DNA of 64,000 nucleotides from Holacanthus passer (GCA_025331565.1 JAFREQ010000042.1:3882001-3946000); one strand, 5' to 3'. Positions 33,378-46,345 are shown, numbered from the stretch's first letter. The notes: generated from the letters alone by a model not told the origin. A program made the numbers and translations.

Positions 33378-36300
33378 GTAAGAGCTTTGTGTTTGAGGAT
33401 ACATGTGATTACTCTCTGGCTCTTTAGTTACAATGAGAGTTACTGTGGGCGTCGATTTCACACCAGCAAAAAGTAAAATACAGCAAATACACTGAGCTGC
33501 AGAGGAAACGTTCACCAGTCATGGACACGATTCTGGAGGTAAAGTTTAAAGCTAAAGCTACAGTCACATATTCAAAAGTAGCCTCTCTCTCCCCTCTCTG
33601 ATAGATTTTGGCTTTCGTTTATCCGCGTTATTTACGCACTTCGTCCCAGCTGGCTAGTTATTTCCTGTTGTTTTCTCTATACTGGTGCACTAAGAAGTAG
33701 TTCATTTCCCTAGCGATCTGTTCCCCGGCGTTGTTTTTCTTCCTGGTGTGTTGTTCTATTGAAGTTCTATTGAAGAGAATTAGGAGTTTTTCCTCCATTA
33801 TGTAAATGCTCCTTCACACAGTGGAGTGGAAAACAACTCTGCTTCCATCTTCCTGTGGGAATCAAAAGAAGTGCTGCCGCTGCTGATCCACCAGAGGACA
33901 TTTGCTTGAGGATGAAACTTCTTCAACTCCTCATGTTCATGGCTGGATTAACCTGTTTATGGGCCCCTGGGGTAAAACTTTGCTGGGTCCAGGTCCAGGT
34001 TCCCATCAGGCACACACAGCAGCTTCCTTATATTCTGCACAGACACCAACCAGAGCTCCTACTGGAATACCACCTTGTTTCTCTGCGTCGGTTAGTTTGT
34101 TGTAATTTAATTAAACACAACTTTATCCAGGAAAAAGCACCTTGTGAGCACAGTGTAAACTAAAATGATGATGTTGTTAGAATCGGATTTGGAAGCAGGA
34201 CCCAAGACACGGCTGCAAGATTACATCATAATAATAATAAGAATGCAGATATCGCACTTTAGTCATGCATATCCCCAAACAAATTTACAAGTAATGAAAT
34301 TACCAAAATGCAATTGACACACAGTGAACCTCAGGCTTTTTGGGGCCTCTGGAGGTCAAACTGGTAACGAAGCCTCGCTCATGTTATGCTGCTGAGTCTT
34401 TTAGTCTTGGTGGCCTGTGTCAATATGTCCGCTGAGGTTCAGTTCACAGTGTCTCCTGTCGCCTCTCCAGTCTCTGAGTCTGTTTGTGTAAATGGAGGCT
34501 AAATGATATTAGACTGAAGCCCAGTGAAAATGGTGACAGATAAAAGAGCCTTCAAAACTGAATCTAGCTAAAATGCTGTTTGACTAGATAACCTGCTCAT
34601 TTCAAGCCAGTCAATACATATTTTAACTATTGATGTAAAGTGGTTAAGTAGCTGTCTGATCTTTCATGGATACAATGATGGGAGCACATGATCAGAGCTT
34701 AATTTGATTTGAGCAGGTTGAGGTGAAGCCCATCAATAATAACATGCAGATTTCATAGAAAATTATTTCTCATGAGGCAAATACCTGCTGATGTTGCAGC
34801 TGTATTCCTTGATGAAAAACATTCAACATCAAACACATGGCTTTCTTTAAAAACTGTGCTGTGTAAAGATTCTTAAAATAAGGTGCTGAGAATATGACAT
34901 TGTCCAAAACAGTCAGGTGACTTTTCCCCCTGATTGTTAGTAAAAGGTTTCAGCTTTTCTTTCTATAAATTCAATCTTTCATTTCTCCTGAAGTCATCGC
35001 GTGAGATTGTATAAATCCAGTGTTATCATGGACAGCAAGTAGCACAAGGTACAGAAATATACACTAAAGACTTGAGAGGCAATTGAGCAGGAAATGAGAA
35101 GAATCTGTACGATGACATAATTAAACAGAAGCCTTCTTATGGCTTCCATATTCCTCTCTTCTTCTGCATGTCCTCGTTCACTTCATTTACTCTCCTCCAT
35201 TTAAAATGTCGTTCTCTTCTAATTCTAATCTGATTTGTTGAGTTTCTCCTTCATCCTCCAACGGTTTCTTTCCTCTTTGTGTTGGACTCATCTTCTTTCA
35301 CTTGTCCATGAATCTGTGTGTCACCTTTGACCTCTTCACCTCCCTCCTCTATTTACTACTGAGTCTGCATCTGTCTATTTAAATTACTGTTGTTTTTAGG
35401 TGATGTTTTACTTTGACATTAGAAGCAGCACAGTTTGCTTTAACCAGGTGTCTCTTTGCTTAATTAATTAGGCTGATTTTGGATTTTTGAAGTTATTTGT
35501 GAGATTATAACCACCATATGTTCTTTGTTATGAACCAAATTTTTTCTTATTTTTTTACTCCTATTTCTGTGCTTCACAGACAGAGACAGTAAAATGTGAT
35601 TTACTGTGACAGTCCTATTTCAGTGTCAACATTAAAAGTTGCCCAGCGGTTTTCACTTTAAAAGTTGAGCTCTCGGTTCTCTACTTCATTGATTTCATGA
35701 CTGATAGCCCATTCAACTTTTAGCACTTTTGCCAGTAATTGCCTTTTCAGAGGATGTAATTGTATAAGAGGGTCTCTCATTCCATTTTCGAGTGTGAGAT
35801 TCAGACATGCCAGCTGCCGGAGGGGGTAATTCACTCGAGGCCTGCACACAGATTCCTCTGCAATATTCCCATATTCTTCATTCCTGTAATAAACCTCGAA
35901 AGGTTAAATTAATGGACATTGTTAAGGGACACCGGTCACTGTGGAGAGAAAGAGGAAAAAAGAGCTCGACAGAATCTGAAGCAGATGGAGCTGCGTTGCT
36001 TTGGGCATCAGCTCTGTGTGAGTGTGTTTATCTGTTCTTCTGTGTGTCTGAGCACATATGTTACAGCCTGCATGTGAGTATTTGGGAATTTGTGATGCAT
36101 GCTTTCTACTGTACACGTAACTGTGGCATCATGCAAATTGTATTCCTCATGCAATGTGTGCAAATAAGTCTAACACGGCTCTGTAGGAGTGACTAAATGG
36201 TTCAAATGGATGAAACATCCCGAGTATCTCCGTCGGCCTTCTTTAGAGGATATTTTCTCTTTTCTTGCCTCATTACTGAAGCACACATTAGGAAAGCAGA

Positions 36301-36411
36301 GCGTCTAACAGCAGACTTTAAGTGCTGAGAGAGCACGCTGCTGCCTGACTTTGAATATCCTGTCATGTAGCCGCCGTGGTCTGAACCCAGAATGCTTAGT
36401 TTACTAATCTA

Positions 36412-36425
36412 GATGATTAATCATC
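36412..36425. promoter_or_regulatory. Palindromic homeodomain-type site
   Basis: GATGATTAATCATC is a perfect 14-base palindrome with two back-to-back ATTA cores, a layout used by dimerising homeodomain proteins. It lies in a repeat-free stretch that resembles a conserved non-coding element. Binding is inference. Confidence 0.25.
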
Positions 36426-38926
36426 AGTGCAAAGTGCACGCAGAGCTCTTTCATTAGGCTTTTTAAAACTAGGGTGACAATAAAACAATGGCAGACGCTT
36501 TATTTCTGCTAATGCAATAGAAACGCATTAATGTAATAATGCATGCAAAAGCAGGTTCTTCTCGATGATTTCTTTTTTTCATGGCTAAAATATAGCATAT
36601 ATGATGTGTGGGGGAAATTAGAAGCTGATGCAGAGAATACGCTCTGTGTTACTAATAAATAAGTGTTAATCGATTTGCAGTTAATTCTGCACACACAGAT
36701 GTTGTAATGACTTCGTGGAGATGTTTGACATTAGCTTGGGAGTCAGACAAACCTACTATGTTTTATTTGCTCCGGCAGATGCATCTGGTACTTGACAGAT
36801 CTCCGTCTGTCCTCGTCTGTGTCGGACCAATCACAACGGTTTGATGTGGGGCAGATTTGATATAAAACAACCAAGATGACTGTGAGAGGAAGGTCGGTCA
36901 TCAGAGAGGCAGCGAGTGGATCCATGGGAAAATGTGATGGAGATTTTTTGGGGATTTTCTGACACTGATCATCAATTGATCATGATCAAGTTATTTTTAG
37001 CTGCAGCCCTAAAGAATTCAGTTTTTGTATTTTAAGCGTTTCTGAAAATTGACGGTGGAATATAAATATGACAGTTGACAGATCATCAGTTTTCGAACTC
37101 AGGTCTTGGTTTCACCGTATCACCGTATCACTAAAATTAGAAAGCTTCAGATGGCACATTTTGGAACCAAACTTTTTACTCTCAGTGCCTCTGGATTCCT
37201 CATTGACAGTTACTGATGCATGATGGGACAGCAGGGAGTGATTGGGTTTTCCACTGATCTCTGCCAACATGCCAACAGATTGCAGGCAGATCCCTGCGTG
37301 TCGTCGCTTCGCCCGGGAGGAACACTGTGGGTGGGTGGAGTGAACGTAGCCCTGCCAGATTCTGCTGTCCTGCAGTGACGGCAGTCCTCCAAACTCCCCG
37401 AGGACCTGGGCAGGTTCCAGGCCTCCTTGTAATGATGACTGACTGACCTGTGATGAGAGAGCTGGAACTGTTCGCTCCATCAGCTGCTCCATTGTTCAGA
37501 CAGGTGTTCCTCATCTGTATTTTTTCTTTATGAAAACACAACAACAGCTTTCAGGTTTTTGTAAATTGCAGGTGTGAAGGTGTCGGTCTGCTCTCGCACA
37601 CTCGCAAAGCTGTGAACTGTGAGTTACAGACCGATGAATAGAATCCATTAGCCTTGTTCTGTTTGCAGTGAAACACAGATCGTCCTGTACTCGTGTAAAA
37701 AAAAGTCTGTGTTCGATGGCAAAAGATGGCAACATAACCATTTTCTTTGTGCTGCAAAGATTAGAAAGGTTGTTCATAGAGCCGCTTTTCCGAACCACAT
37801 ACTCTTATTTGGTCAGATTTGTCCTGTTCTCACTTTAATTCTGGACCCCGAATGAAAGATGAGGACATGCCGAGCTGCGATGGTTGCTGATTGCTTAATC
37901 TTAGCGGGTCGCATAATTCAGTGGTGCAAATTGGACCTAGCGGGTGTTGTGTATAGCCAGCATGGTGGCGGCTCAGCAGAGTGTGTTTAAGTGGAGTTCA
38001 AACCCAGGTCAACGGGAGCTGCAGTAATGTGCTCTGAAGACACGACACACAGTGATGATTTGATGAGCCCAGAGACTCCTCTTGAAGGGTTCCGTGAACA
38101 CCATCGCCAAATAAGATCATTCATTTTCTAAACTAATCTCATGGTAATTTAGTTCATATGCAACTTTGTCATCGGCAACTACATTACATGACAACACACA
38201 GTGCGAATGCAGGAAGTGCTGTAACTGCTGTACAGGATAATGCATGGGAAGGTAAAGGTGCAGAATAGTCGTGAAACTGTTCATCATGTTATCTCATGCA
38301 AGAGCTAGAATTTCTATTATTTTTATGACAATTTTGCCTTTTTTTGACCAGTGAAGTGTAACAGGAATAATGGGGGACAAAAAGAAGATTTCAAGTAACA
38401 AAGAGCCTCGGCCACAGTTAAACCAAGGACATGACTCGCTGTGATCATCTCAGACCACTGGACCACACTCATTTAACTTATTAAAGTGGTATTATTACAG
38501 CAGGAAATTATAAGAGTAGTCAATTCTGGCAGTCAGTGTTTTAAGATGTGTACAATATGGATGTTGAGTGATAAATTAAAAGTAAGTTAAAGAACAGCAA
38601 AATCAGTGAATTCTAACTAGAAATCTAAAGAAATCTAAGAAATCTAACTAGTTGATGTAAAACAGCTGCATATGAACAGAAACCAAAGACCTGTAACTAA
38701 ATGTGAATAGAAACTGCTGAAGTTAAAATTGCATGATTACAGTCCATGGTAATAGAATCACTCAGAGGTTCAAGCTGTCCTTTAAATGGTTATAATCTTG
38801 TAAGGAAACATTAAAGTGCGTTCAGACTCAACATGAAGCAAATTTTAGAGCAGGAAAAATTACATATGTATTACATATGTAATGTAGATTTGACCTTGGC
38901 GACATGAACTGAAGCGTAAAGTAAGC

Positions 38927-38940
38927 AAAAAAAAAAAAAA
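38927..38940. repeat. Poly(A) tract, 14 bases
   Basis: Fourteen A residues after GTAAGC. Confidence 0.85.
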
Positions 38941-39865
38941 GCACTTATACTGAGACTTTATTACTACAGTTAATAAAGGTACAGAGGTGCCAGTACAGCG
39001 TGAACACTCACCTCTGATGTAAATAGTGGAGCAATATTAAACTGCCACCCTGTGACTCACATCATGTCAGGCTCCTCAGATCAGTTGTTGAACCGGACGC
39101 TGTGTCGTTTCCTCTCTGTTTCCTTATTCCTTGCCCTCTGGCTGTACCGTGTACGAGGCTGGAAACTCTGACAGGAATATATGACGTCTGGCAGCCGAGC
39201 TCCAGCCTGGTGATTCAGCTCCGGCTGCTCTGTGTGTCCTAAGCATCCTATTAGCTGCCCGGTTGTATGTGGGAGCGCACGGTACAGAATCTGAGCCCCG
39301 TCTATTTGTCTTTGTGCCTGACACCACGGCCGCTCATTTCCAGACCAGGGAGCACAGATGGCGCTGGCCAAAATGACCACCACCGTCTTTCATCCTGAAA
39401 TATCTTTCTTTGTCATCTTTCTTCAATCTTCATGCGACGCAGAGCAAAAGCTGGAGGAGGCCGACTCTGATGGAAAGAGATGAAGTATATTACTGTGGGG
39501 TTATTCCAGGGTGAGAAAGTAATGATGCTGCCTTTTACCCTCGATTTCAAGGTGCAATGAGTCATCTTTTTAAATATCGGTGGAGCCGTGGAAACAAAAA
39601 GTACTGTCAGCATCTGAGAAAAGGACATTTGAGATGATTTCTTTTTCCTCACAACAGTTGTTTTGTTCTGAAAAACTAATTTTCTTGCAGTCAAAGATAT
39701 TTTGGTCAAAGTTCAGAGTGACTGTGCAACATGTATTCTTTTTCCAGGGCTGAATTTGTAATATTTTTTTTTGTTTTGTTTTTTTAAACAAATTTGACAA
39801 GTGTGATTTTAAATGAGGTCCTCTTACTTCTGAAACAGGAAACAGTTGTTTCAGTTTGGTTTAAA

Positions 39866-40150
39866 GTAACTATTTCATTATCAACTAATCTGACAATTAT
39901 TTTCTTAATTAATAGATTAATCATTTGGTTTTCTTGAAAAATAACTATCATCAATTAATATGGCATTTTACTCAAATATCAGAAAACACAAAAATATTTT
40001 CATCACAATTTCCCAGACCTGTTGTCTTCAATGTCATTTTGACCAATGAACCATCAAAATCCCACACATTTATTACATTTATCAAATTGATCAGATGAAA
40101 CAGAAAAGGACCAGATCCCACATTTGAGAAGCTGGAACCAGTAAATCACT
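39866..40150 (+). repeat. Dispersed repeat family R3, copy 2
   Basis: Landmarks: TATTTCATTATCAACTAATC, ACAATTATTTTCTTAATTAA, ATAGATTAATCATTTGGT, TATCAGAAAACACAAAAATA, CATCACAATTTCCCAGACC, then CATTTGAGAAGCTGGAACCA. This is a longer copy of the family seen at 27255-27436 and is recognised from memory as common in percomorph fishes. The characteristic final CTGCAGCTCTA end is not present here, so it is 3' truncated. Confidence 0.6.
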
Positions 40151-40154
40151 ATTA

Positions 40155-41700
40155 TGAGCTTCAGTGCTTCAGTGTTTTTTGGAGAACACGCAGGACTTAC
40201 TTAATCAGTATTTGTGTCATGGTTTATTACTCACACCTCGTTAGTGTTATTTTTTATTTGAGCCTGTGCACTTGTTGACTTAGGTTCTCCCAAGATTCAT
40301 TGTGCAGATCCATTGATGAAGAAATGTTAATTATTGCAATAATTCATGGGGAGTTTCGATTGAACAAAGAGCTCCATTAAGACATTTCTGCCAGTGTTGC
40401 TCGGCGCCACAATAATCTCTTGAGGAGCTGCAGCCGTCTCGCTCAGGTGTTAAGTGTTTGACTCCTCTGCTTTTTATCAGTTTACTGCATAAGATAGCAG
40501 GAGGTAGTTTAGAAAGAGAGCAGAGCAGAATGTAATAAGAAGAGCTCATTTCCTGGCCACTGCGCTGCAGGAAGCTTCATGGTGTCTGCGTATTTTCACC
40601 CTCTCCTATAGTCTGGACTCTGCGACCTCCTGGATAAATCACCCCTTTCACAGTGAGAGCGGTGGCATGTTGCCTTGAGAAAAACAGGTAGACAGCATTA
40701 GCGGTGTACAAAGCCGAAGTTGGTGTAACCTTGGCGTGCCTGCCCGCAGCCTGTGTACTGTACTGCTGCAGTTAACATTCAGGGACGCCGCACATCTCGC
40801 TGTTAGTCAAAGCAACCGAGGTGATACTGTAAATTACTTTCCTCCGCTGTTCTTTTTCTGTCTTTTCTTTCTCTCTCAACTTTTCCAGCAAGAATGGGTT
40901 TCTTTTATTAAAGGCAAGTGTGTGAGGATTAGATGAAAGCGTTCTCTGAATCGATATGATTTTCTGTTTATTGAACAGTGTGTTGAGATATTTAGTCCGG
41001 GAGAGAGAGAGAGAGCAGGCTGGAGAGAAGAATTGGAAAACTTCTGACTTTGATTGAGTTTGCGTAGGATTGCTTTCCAACACACACAACGCCGCAAAGA
41101 CTGAACAACAACAAGCTCCACAAGCCAGAGAGATGTGATTTATGCTTTTGGCTTCAGACCTAAGCAAGTCTGTGCTGACACCTCCAGGTTCTTGTTTCGG
41201 GCTACGGCGCAAAGAGAGCCACGTTAAGACAGACTGGAGTTTATTTGATGCTCCTTAACCCCAAATGGCTGAAAGTAAAACTCAAAAGCAGAGTTTTAAA
41301 AAAAAGTGCCATTAAATGACGAGAATGGCAGAAGCAGAACCAATCATATTACAGGGATTAAGGGATGAAGCAATTCAGTCTCCAAAGCAGGAAACAATTA
41401 CAGTCCAGAAAAGTTCCATCTCCTGCTCCCATCAGATGAGCCCGGGCCGAGGTTTACCTGCACACTGTCTGAAGATTACAGTCATTGCCTCCTGCTGCAC
41501 CATATAGTCCAGTGTAAATAAAGCTTTCTCTTCCATAGAAAGGAAAGCCCACAAGGTGTTTTGTCATTTAAGGTGCAACAGCTTCTGCAGAAAGTTGAAA
41601 ACAGGAAATTGCTCTGCTGTGACTTAGTGCTGCAGTTTCATGAAGTCTGGGGCTTGTGAGAGAGAGAGAGAGAGATTTAAACAGGAGGCTGCCACTGCGC
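40155..41700. other. Unique non-coding sequence
   Basis: Short GA runs at 41001-41015 and 41657-41675 are the only repeats. A 146-codon minus frame (40772-41212) has no recognisable motif and is crossed by other frames. No gene is supported. Confidence 0.5.
41657..41675. repeat. (GA)n run
   Basis: About nine GA units, 19 bases, directly before the R2 copy that begins near 41702. Confidence 0.85.
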
Positions 41701-41701
41701 T

Positions 41702-42122
41702 GATGGCTGTGAGAGGCTGTACTCACACACAGCGGTGCTAAATGCTAACGCCAGCATGCTAATGATGGTGCTAACATGCTTCAGGTATAAGGATCATGTT
41801 CACCAGTGTAGTTTGGTGTGTTAGCATCTTACTAAAACACAAAGTACAGCTGAAGCTCATATCAGTGTTATTACTTTGGCAGAGGTTTGCTCATTAACTA
41901 GACGTACGAAACATTTGACCTGATGATGGTGCTTGAGGAAAGGTCAGAGAATCACAAGTCAACAGGAGTTAGATTATTGGGAGCTTGAAAGCCTGTACAG
42001 AGTTTCATGGCAATCCACACAAGTCGCGTTGTAGTTGTTGAGATATTTCAGACTGAAGAGGTCGACCAACCAGCTGACTTTTCCATCCCGAGGGCCACAG
42101 CGCTGGTGTGGCTAAAAAAAGC
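41702..42122 (+). repeat. Dispersed repeat family R2, copy 2 (near full)
   Basis: Landmarks in order: ATGGCTGTGAGAGGCTGTAC, GCGGTGCTAAATGCTAACGC, AACACAAAGTACAGCTGAAG, TTTGACCTGATGATGGTGCT, TTTCATGGCAATCCACACAA, GTAGTTGTTGAGATATTTCA, GACTGAAGAGGTCGACC and GTGTGGCTAAAAAAAGC. This is the fullest R2 copy here. It joins the TAGCATG-rich head, also seen reversed at 62422-62606, with the body seen at 17485-17843, which proves these are parts of one family. I recognise the family from memory as highly abundant in percomorphs. It is non-coding. Confidence 0.7.
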
Positions 42123-42124
42123 TA

Positions 42125-43760
42125 AGGGTTAAAATGGAAGCAGCAGAGGTTGATGTATCCTGACATTTAGACCCTAAAAATCTGGATCTAAAAAAAAATC
42201 TGGATCCTTAACTTTCCACAATAAAACACCAGAGCATGTCTCCAAGCCTCTGATCACACAGTATGACGAATCTTCATGTTTGAATTGGAGTGTGTCAACC
42301 TGTCTCTGGTCTCTTTACTGATGAGTCCTTTGATACAGAAATGCTTTTTGGACATTTCGTCAGAGTTGCAGTTGATTAAGTGTCTGCACTGAGTTTGGCT
42401 GATGAGATTATTTTCGAGGTTACATTGTAATACTTAATACAATTTGTTAATTCAATAGAGGCTGCTGTGGTAATTTGGTAATTTAAAAGCAGTTTTTAAT
42501 TTAATTCAAATTGTGCCTTTAAGGCAGCACTTACAGTGGAGCCATTTTTGGTTAATTCATTTTCTATTAAAGGAACTTTTAAAGTGTTTTCCCCCAGACC
42601 GACAGAGAGTGTTTGCTGCCTCAGATGCTCTTTTGAGCCTGTGAACAGAGGCTGAGATGAGACATTAAAGTACAACAACTCAGCCTGCTGATGCACTGTA
42701 ACTGATGTGATTAGCCTGTACCGCTAAGTCCATCTGTCCCTCAGTGCTTTTCATCCGGGCCAACTGTGGACACGATCTGATTTCTCTTGGTGTTTCACTG
42801 TTGCATGTTCAAAAGGCACACAGGATCTGACTTACTGCACTGAGCTGGCGTGTCAGTTCGAACGCCCATCCGCTCCCTGACAGGAGGATGGAAATCTGTC
42901 ACTGGTTTTCTGCAGGCTGACATGACTGACTTCTCAAGAGTCCTCATCAATGCATTCATGCTGTCAAGCAACTCGGGTTCTTTTCCTTTGGTGTTCTATA
43001 AAGTCTTTCAAGGTTGTTGCTTTCCGCCAGCCACAAGTTCAGATGTGGAGCTCCTTGACTTTGCTGACGTCAGCAGCCATTAGGAGATGCCCTTGAATCC
43101 TCAAAGACACATTCTTTATTTTCCAGCACATGCATTCATGACTGTCAGTGTTTTGAAATGATGATGGTAACCTGGAGAGCTTCTGTGTTCATCACCCAGA
43201 GCTCTTCATAAGCACCGGCTGTCAGTCATTTACATCCAGCCACATACTTTATTACGTTCATTCTGGATTCTAATAAAAAAAGTTTTGAGTAAAAAGTTGC
43301 AGGTTGCTGTGAGAGTACGTTTTACGACCACTCGTCTCCGCTTCAAAACAATGTGAGCATGATAATAGAGAAACGTGTCTGTGTCCTGCAGGGTAGAAAG
43401 CGAGAGTCGTCTTCAGCGTTTGACAAATATTAGCAAAATAATTGATGACAAAAACACATTAAGAATCGCATTGATTGCACAGACAGTCCTCATTAGACGG
43501 CTACTTCAGAAAACCTCGGTGGCAGCAGTTTGATGATTCTGCAGCGAGCATTAAAAAGTCCACTGAGAGCGCTGCTTCTTTCATATACACAACACAGACA
43601 TTTATGGGCTTAATGGATGAATAATCTTTATTTACATTCAGCTTTTTACAGCAGAGCGTCTCTAAGTTAACTAGACGTCAACTTGATTCAGTGGATTCAC
43701 ATGATTTGAGTCAAGTGATTCACATGTTTTGTCATTTTAGAGGTTTATGTTGTCAGTAAA
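42125..43760. other. Unique non-coding sequence
   Basis: No recognised repeat. The exact Maf palindrome at 43062-43075 lies here. A 77-codon plus frame (42850-43083) ends just beyond that palindrome and has no recognisable domain. Confidence 0.5.
43062..43075. promoter_or_regulatory. C-MARE Maf palindrome with CRE core
   Basis: TGCTGACGTCAGCA is an exact 14-base copy of the CRE-type Maf recognition element (C-MARE) and contains a full CRE, TGACGTCA. Large Maf homodimers (MafA, MafB, c-Maf, Nrl) read the flanking TGC/GCA; CREB and ATF proteins read the core. An exact 14-base match is expected far less than once by chance in 64 kb. Promoter-like context is absent, so an intronic or distal enhancer would be the likely setting. 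Occupancy is inference. Confidence 0.4.
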
Positions 43761-43764
43761 TTAA

Positions 43765-43832
43765 TTTACTATTGCAAATTTCCCCACTGTGGGACAAATA
43801 AAGGTTTATTTATCTTATCTTATCTTATCTTA
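43765..43832 (+). mobile_element. LINE-type 3' tail with (TTATC)n
   Basis: TTGCAAATTTCCCCACTGTG, then GGACAAATAAAGG, then TTTATT and four TATCT units. This is a familiar fish non-LTR retroelement terminus. The nested minus-strand copy at 9585-9842 ends with a related AATTTCCCC...GGGATTAATAAAG phrase. Only the extreme 3' end is present, as is usual for 5'-truncated insertions. Confidence 0.6.
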
Positions 43833-45164
43833 AAACAAGTGCATAGATGAGATAAGACGTGGAGTTAAAACATGTTCACTCTCAAAATAACCTTGTTCAT
43901 TTTTATTGAAGAAGAGTGCATTAATGTTTTTAGTAAAACAACACATTAACCAGCGGCGTGACATGTCTTGATTAACTTCACAGGGAATGATAAATAGATT
44001 TAATCGTTTCTAAATTACAAAAGTTATGTTCAGTCAGCAATAGGTGTGGTTTTAAATATAAATAAGTGTTTACTAAAACGCACAAGAAGCCTAATTCTCC
44101 TTCACAATAATTAACTACATGTTTACAGTCACAGGCAAACTCATTAAAACATGCAATAATTAAGATCTGTGTGTGATGGAGTTGCAGCATTAGAACGTGT
44201 CAGTGGATTTTACAGCCTTGTGGAAATCTCTGATCACCGTCCTCATTTCTTGAGAAGAAATATGTCAAAAGGTTTCAGTTTGAATTAGAAAGGAAGAGTC
44301 TTAGAGGTAAGAGCTTCTAAGAATGGAGCAATAAAATTAAATGGCCCCATCAATTTAAGTTATAAAATATCCATTAATTAAAAGCGAACTTAGCATTTAT
44401 TGCCAGGTGGTCGGCTGCAGTTTAACCAGCCAGTTCTCCGTCGGCTGCAGTCGCTACAGGAAGAGCATTGTCTGGACCGTATAATGACAACATGATTTGT
44501 GCCAAGCCAAAGTATCGTCTGGCACCGTACCTGTTTTATAAGCGACTGTAAATTAAACACGTCCACTGCGGGAAAATGGCTGCTGAGTGGAATCTGAGTT
44601 GGGTGAAGTTTTCAGAAAAAAAGTTTGATATTTTTCATTGCAAGGCCTTTGGAAAATATTTTAATCAACCTGCCAATATCAGTATATAATAAGCTCTTTC
44701 AAAGAATTTGTACATTAGGTGATTTTTAACTTCACCAGAAACAAAAACATTTATAATCCTGGTTTAATTTCCTGAATCAAAGTGCATTCCATGAATCATT
44801 CATCTTCTATCTGCTGGGTGAATAACATCTCAACTTGTTTTGGGTTTGATATCCAATTAAATTGTGTTACATAAAATGAAGTTTAGTTAGAGCAAACATT
44901 TTTCAGTTTGACATTTGAACATGCAAAGAACAAAATTAAAGCTCTATTATGTTCATGTCTGTAATGACCTGACATCAGGTTGGTAACTGTGGACACTTGT
45001 TGGACATTCAAAATCTCTATAAGTCACATGTATAGTTTAGGTGATTTAATTTAGGGATGGCTCAGAGTAGGTACAGTAGTTTGAAATGTTTTACTGAGAT
45101 TAGGATTGGTGGAGCTCGCTGAGAGTAATACACAGATTTATTTTTTCCCCATCTGCAGAAATAC

Positions 45165-45245
45165 AAGGGGTGGACCCATGTGCAGACACCAGAACAGGGA
45201 CTCTTTCAAAATAAAACAGGAAATAACTAAACTAAAAAAAACAAA
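45165..45245 (+). repeat. Possible dispersed-element fragment
   Basis: GGGTGGACCCATGTGCAGAC followed by CAGAACAGGGACTC and an A-rich AAAATAAAACAGG stretch resembles the GGACCCAA-TGCAGACACAG phrase common in fish dispersed repeats. Similarity is from memory and modest. Confidence 0.3.
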
Positions 45246-45414
45246 ACCATAATAGCAAGCTTCTGCAAATAATCTAGAAATGTGGGAAACTTGTCATAAA
45301 AACATCAACACATCACTTCAGGTGTCTTACATGGACTATGTGTGTTTTGAAGTGGTAAAGTTTGTTCTCCGCGACAAAGAGATTTCATCCGCTGTTGATG
45401 TTTTTTGACCAACA

Positions 45415-45431
45415 AGCAGCAGCAGCAGCAG
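45415..45431. repeat. Short (AGC)n run
   Basis: Five to six AGC units, 17 bases, not within a recognised coding sequence. Confidence 0.8.
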
Positions 45432-46341
45432 GTGTAACGGAATCACACAGTTGGGATTATAGATATTGGAAAGCAAACCTCAGCTGTGATCATTTTAGAG
45501 TCTTGTCATAATCCTTTTCCACCTGGTGCAGAGACACAACTCCTCACACACCTTCTTTAGATAAACCGTCTTCTCCCGCTGTGACGAGGACGCTATAACT
45601 TGTGGGTTTAATGACATTTCACAGTTTGATATCTCTGTGGACTGATAGAAAGACCTTCGTTCATGCTGATGGAGCAACGTGGCAGCTTTTGCAAACACCA
45701 TAAATTCACGACGAGCAGCTCAAGGTGTTTCGCCCTCCACGCAACTTTCTCTCCGCAGCGTGTCGGAGAGAGTGAGCACGGAGGCAAATAAGTTAAGCAG
45801 AAAGCAGCTGTGGAGTGAGCTATAAAGCAGAACTGTGACAACCGAATGGCCTGAAAATCATCCCGGCCTTAATGGCCCCTGCTAGAAATGATGAAACAAC
45901 ATCTGCTAACAACTGCAGCCACAGTACGTCTCAATAACCTAAACAAATATAAACTAACCTGTCTGGCCAGCCGTTATTTGTTCCTCTCTCTGCTCTTATC
46001 TCCTCCCTCCTCTCCCCTTTTGTTCGTCTCATGTAATCGACCTTCCTCTTACATCTGTCCTCTCGGCATCACATTCTCCTCATGTCATCTCTATTGCTTT
46101 TTGAGTGCCGTGCATCATCAGTTCCACTTTCCCAGCGGCCGACTCCCGCTTCCCGTCTCGTCGGGAGCCGATTTGCATCGGGGTGAACTGGTACGCTCGA
46201 GTATCAGGAGTCAGCAGGGCTCTAATAAATTGAGAGGCTCTGAGTCGTAATCCTGCTCTTTCCTCCCCTCCTGTGCTGACGGAGTGGTCCAGAGAGGATG
46301 CAGTAACAGATTAAAGAGGCTCACAACTTGCTGCACACTGC

Positions 46342-46345
<4 letters not shown>

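Larger units (their letters stand above)
31895..39860. other. Unique non-coding sequence with possible CNEs
   Basis: Contains a G-rich patch (32101-32138), the cysteine-containing candidate exon (33261-33377), an 11-base tandem duplication of GTTCTATTGAA (33753-33774), an A14 tract (38927-38940) and a palindromic ATTACATATGTAAT (38869-38882). About 35640-35910 and 36360-36720 look like conserved non-coding elements: they are repeat-free and rich in homeodomain cores, including GATGATTAATCATC at 36412-36425 and an octamer at 36131. Open frames such as 37112-37492 (minus, 126 codons) show no motif. Confidence 0.5.

Noticed and set aside
33855..34163. 102-codon plus frame starting MGIKRS
   Set aside because: The GGCTGGATTAACCTG...GGGCCCCTGG phrase looks like dispersed-repeat DNA; the frame is shadowed by another plus frame (33902-34105) and has no domain.
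37112..37544. Overlapping 126- and 114-codon minus frames
   Set aside because: Two frames open over the same GC-richer patch, neither with recognisable motifs; this is a composition effect.
37990..38012. GAGTTCAAACCCAGGTC, second B-box look-alike
   Set aside because: No matching A box or SINE-like body was found.
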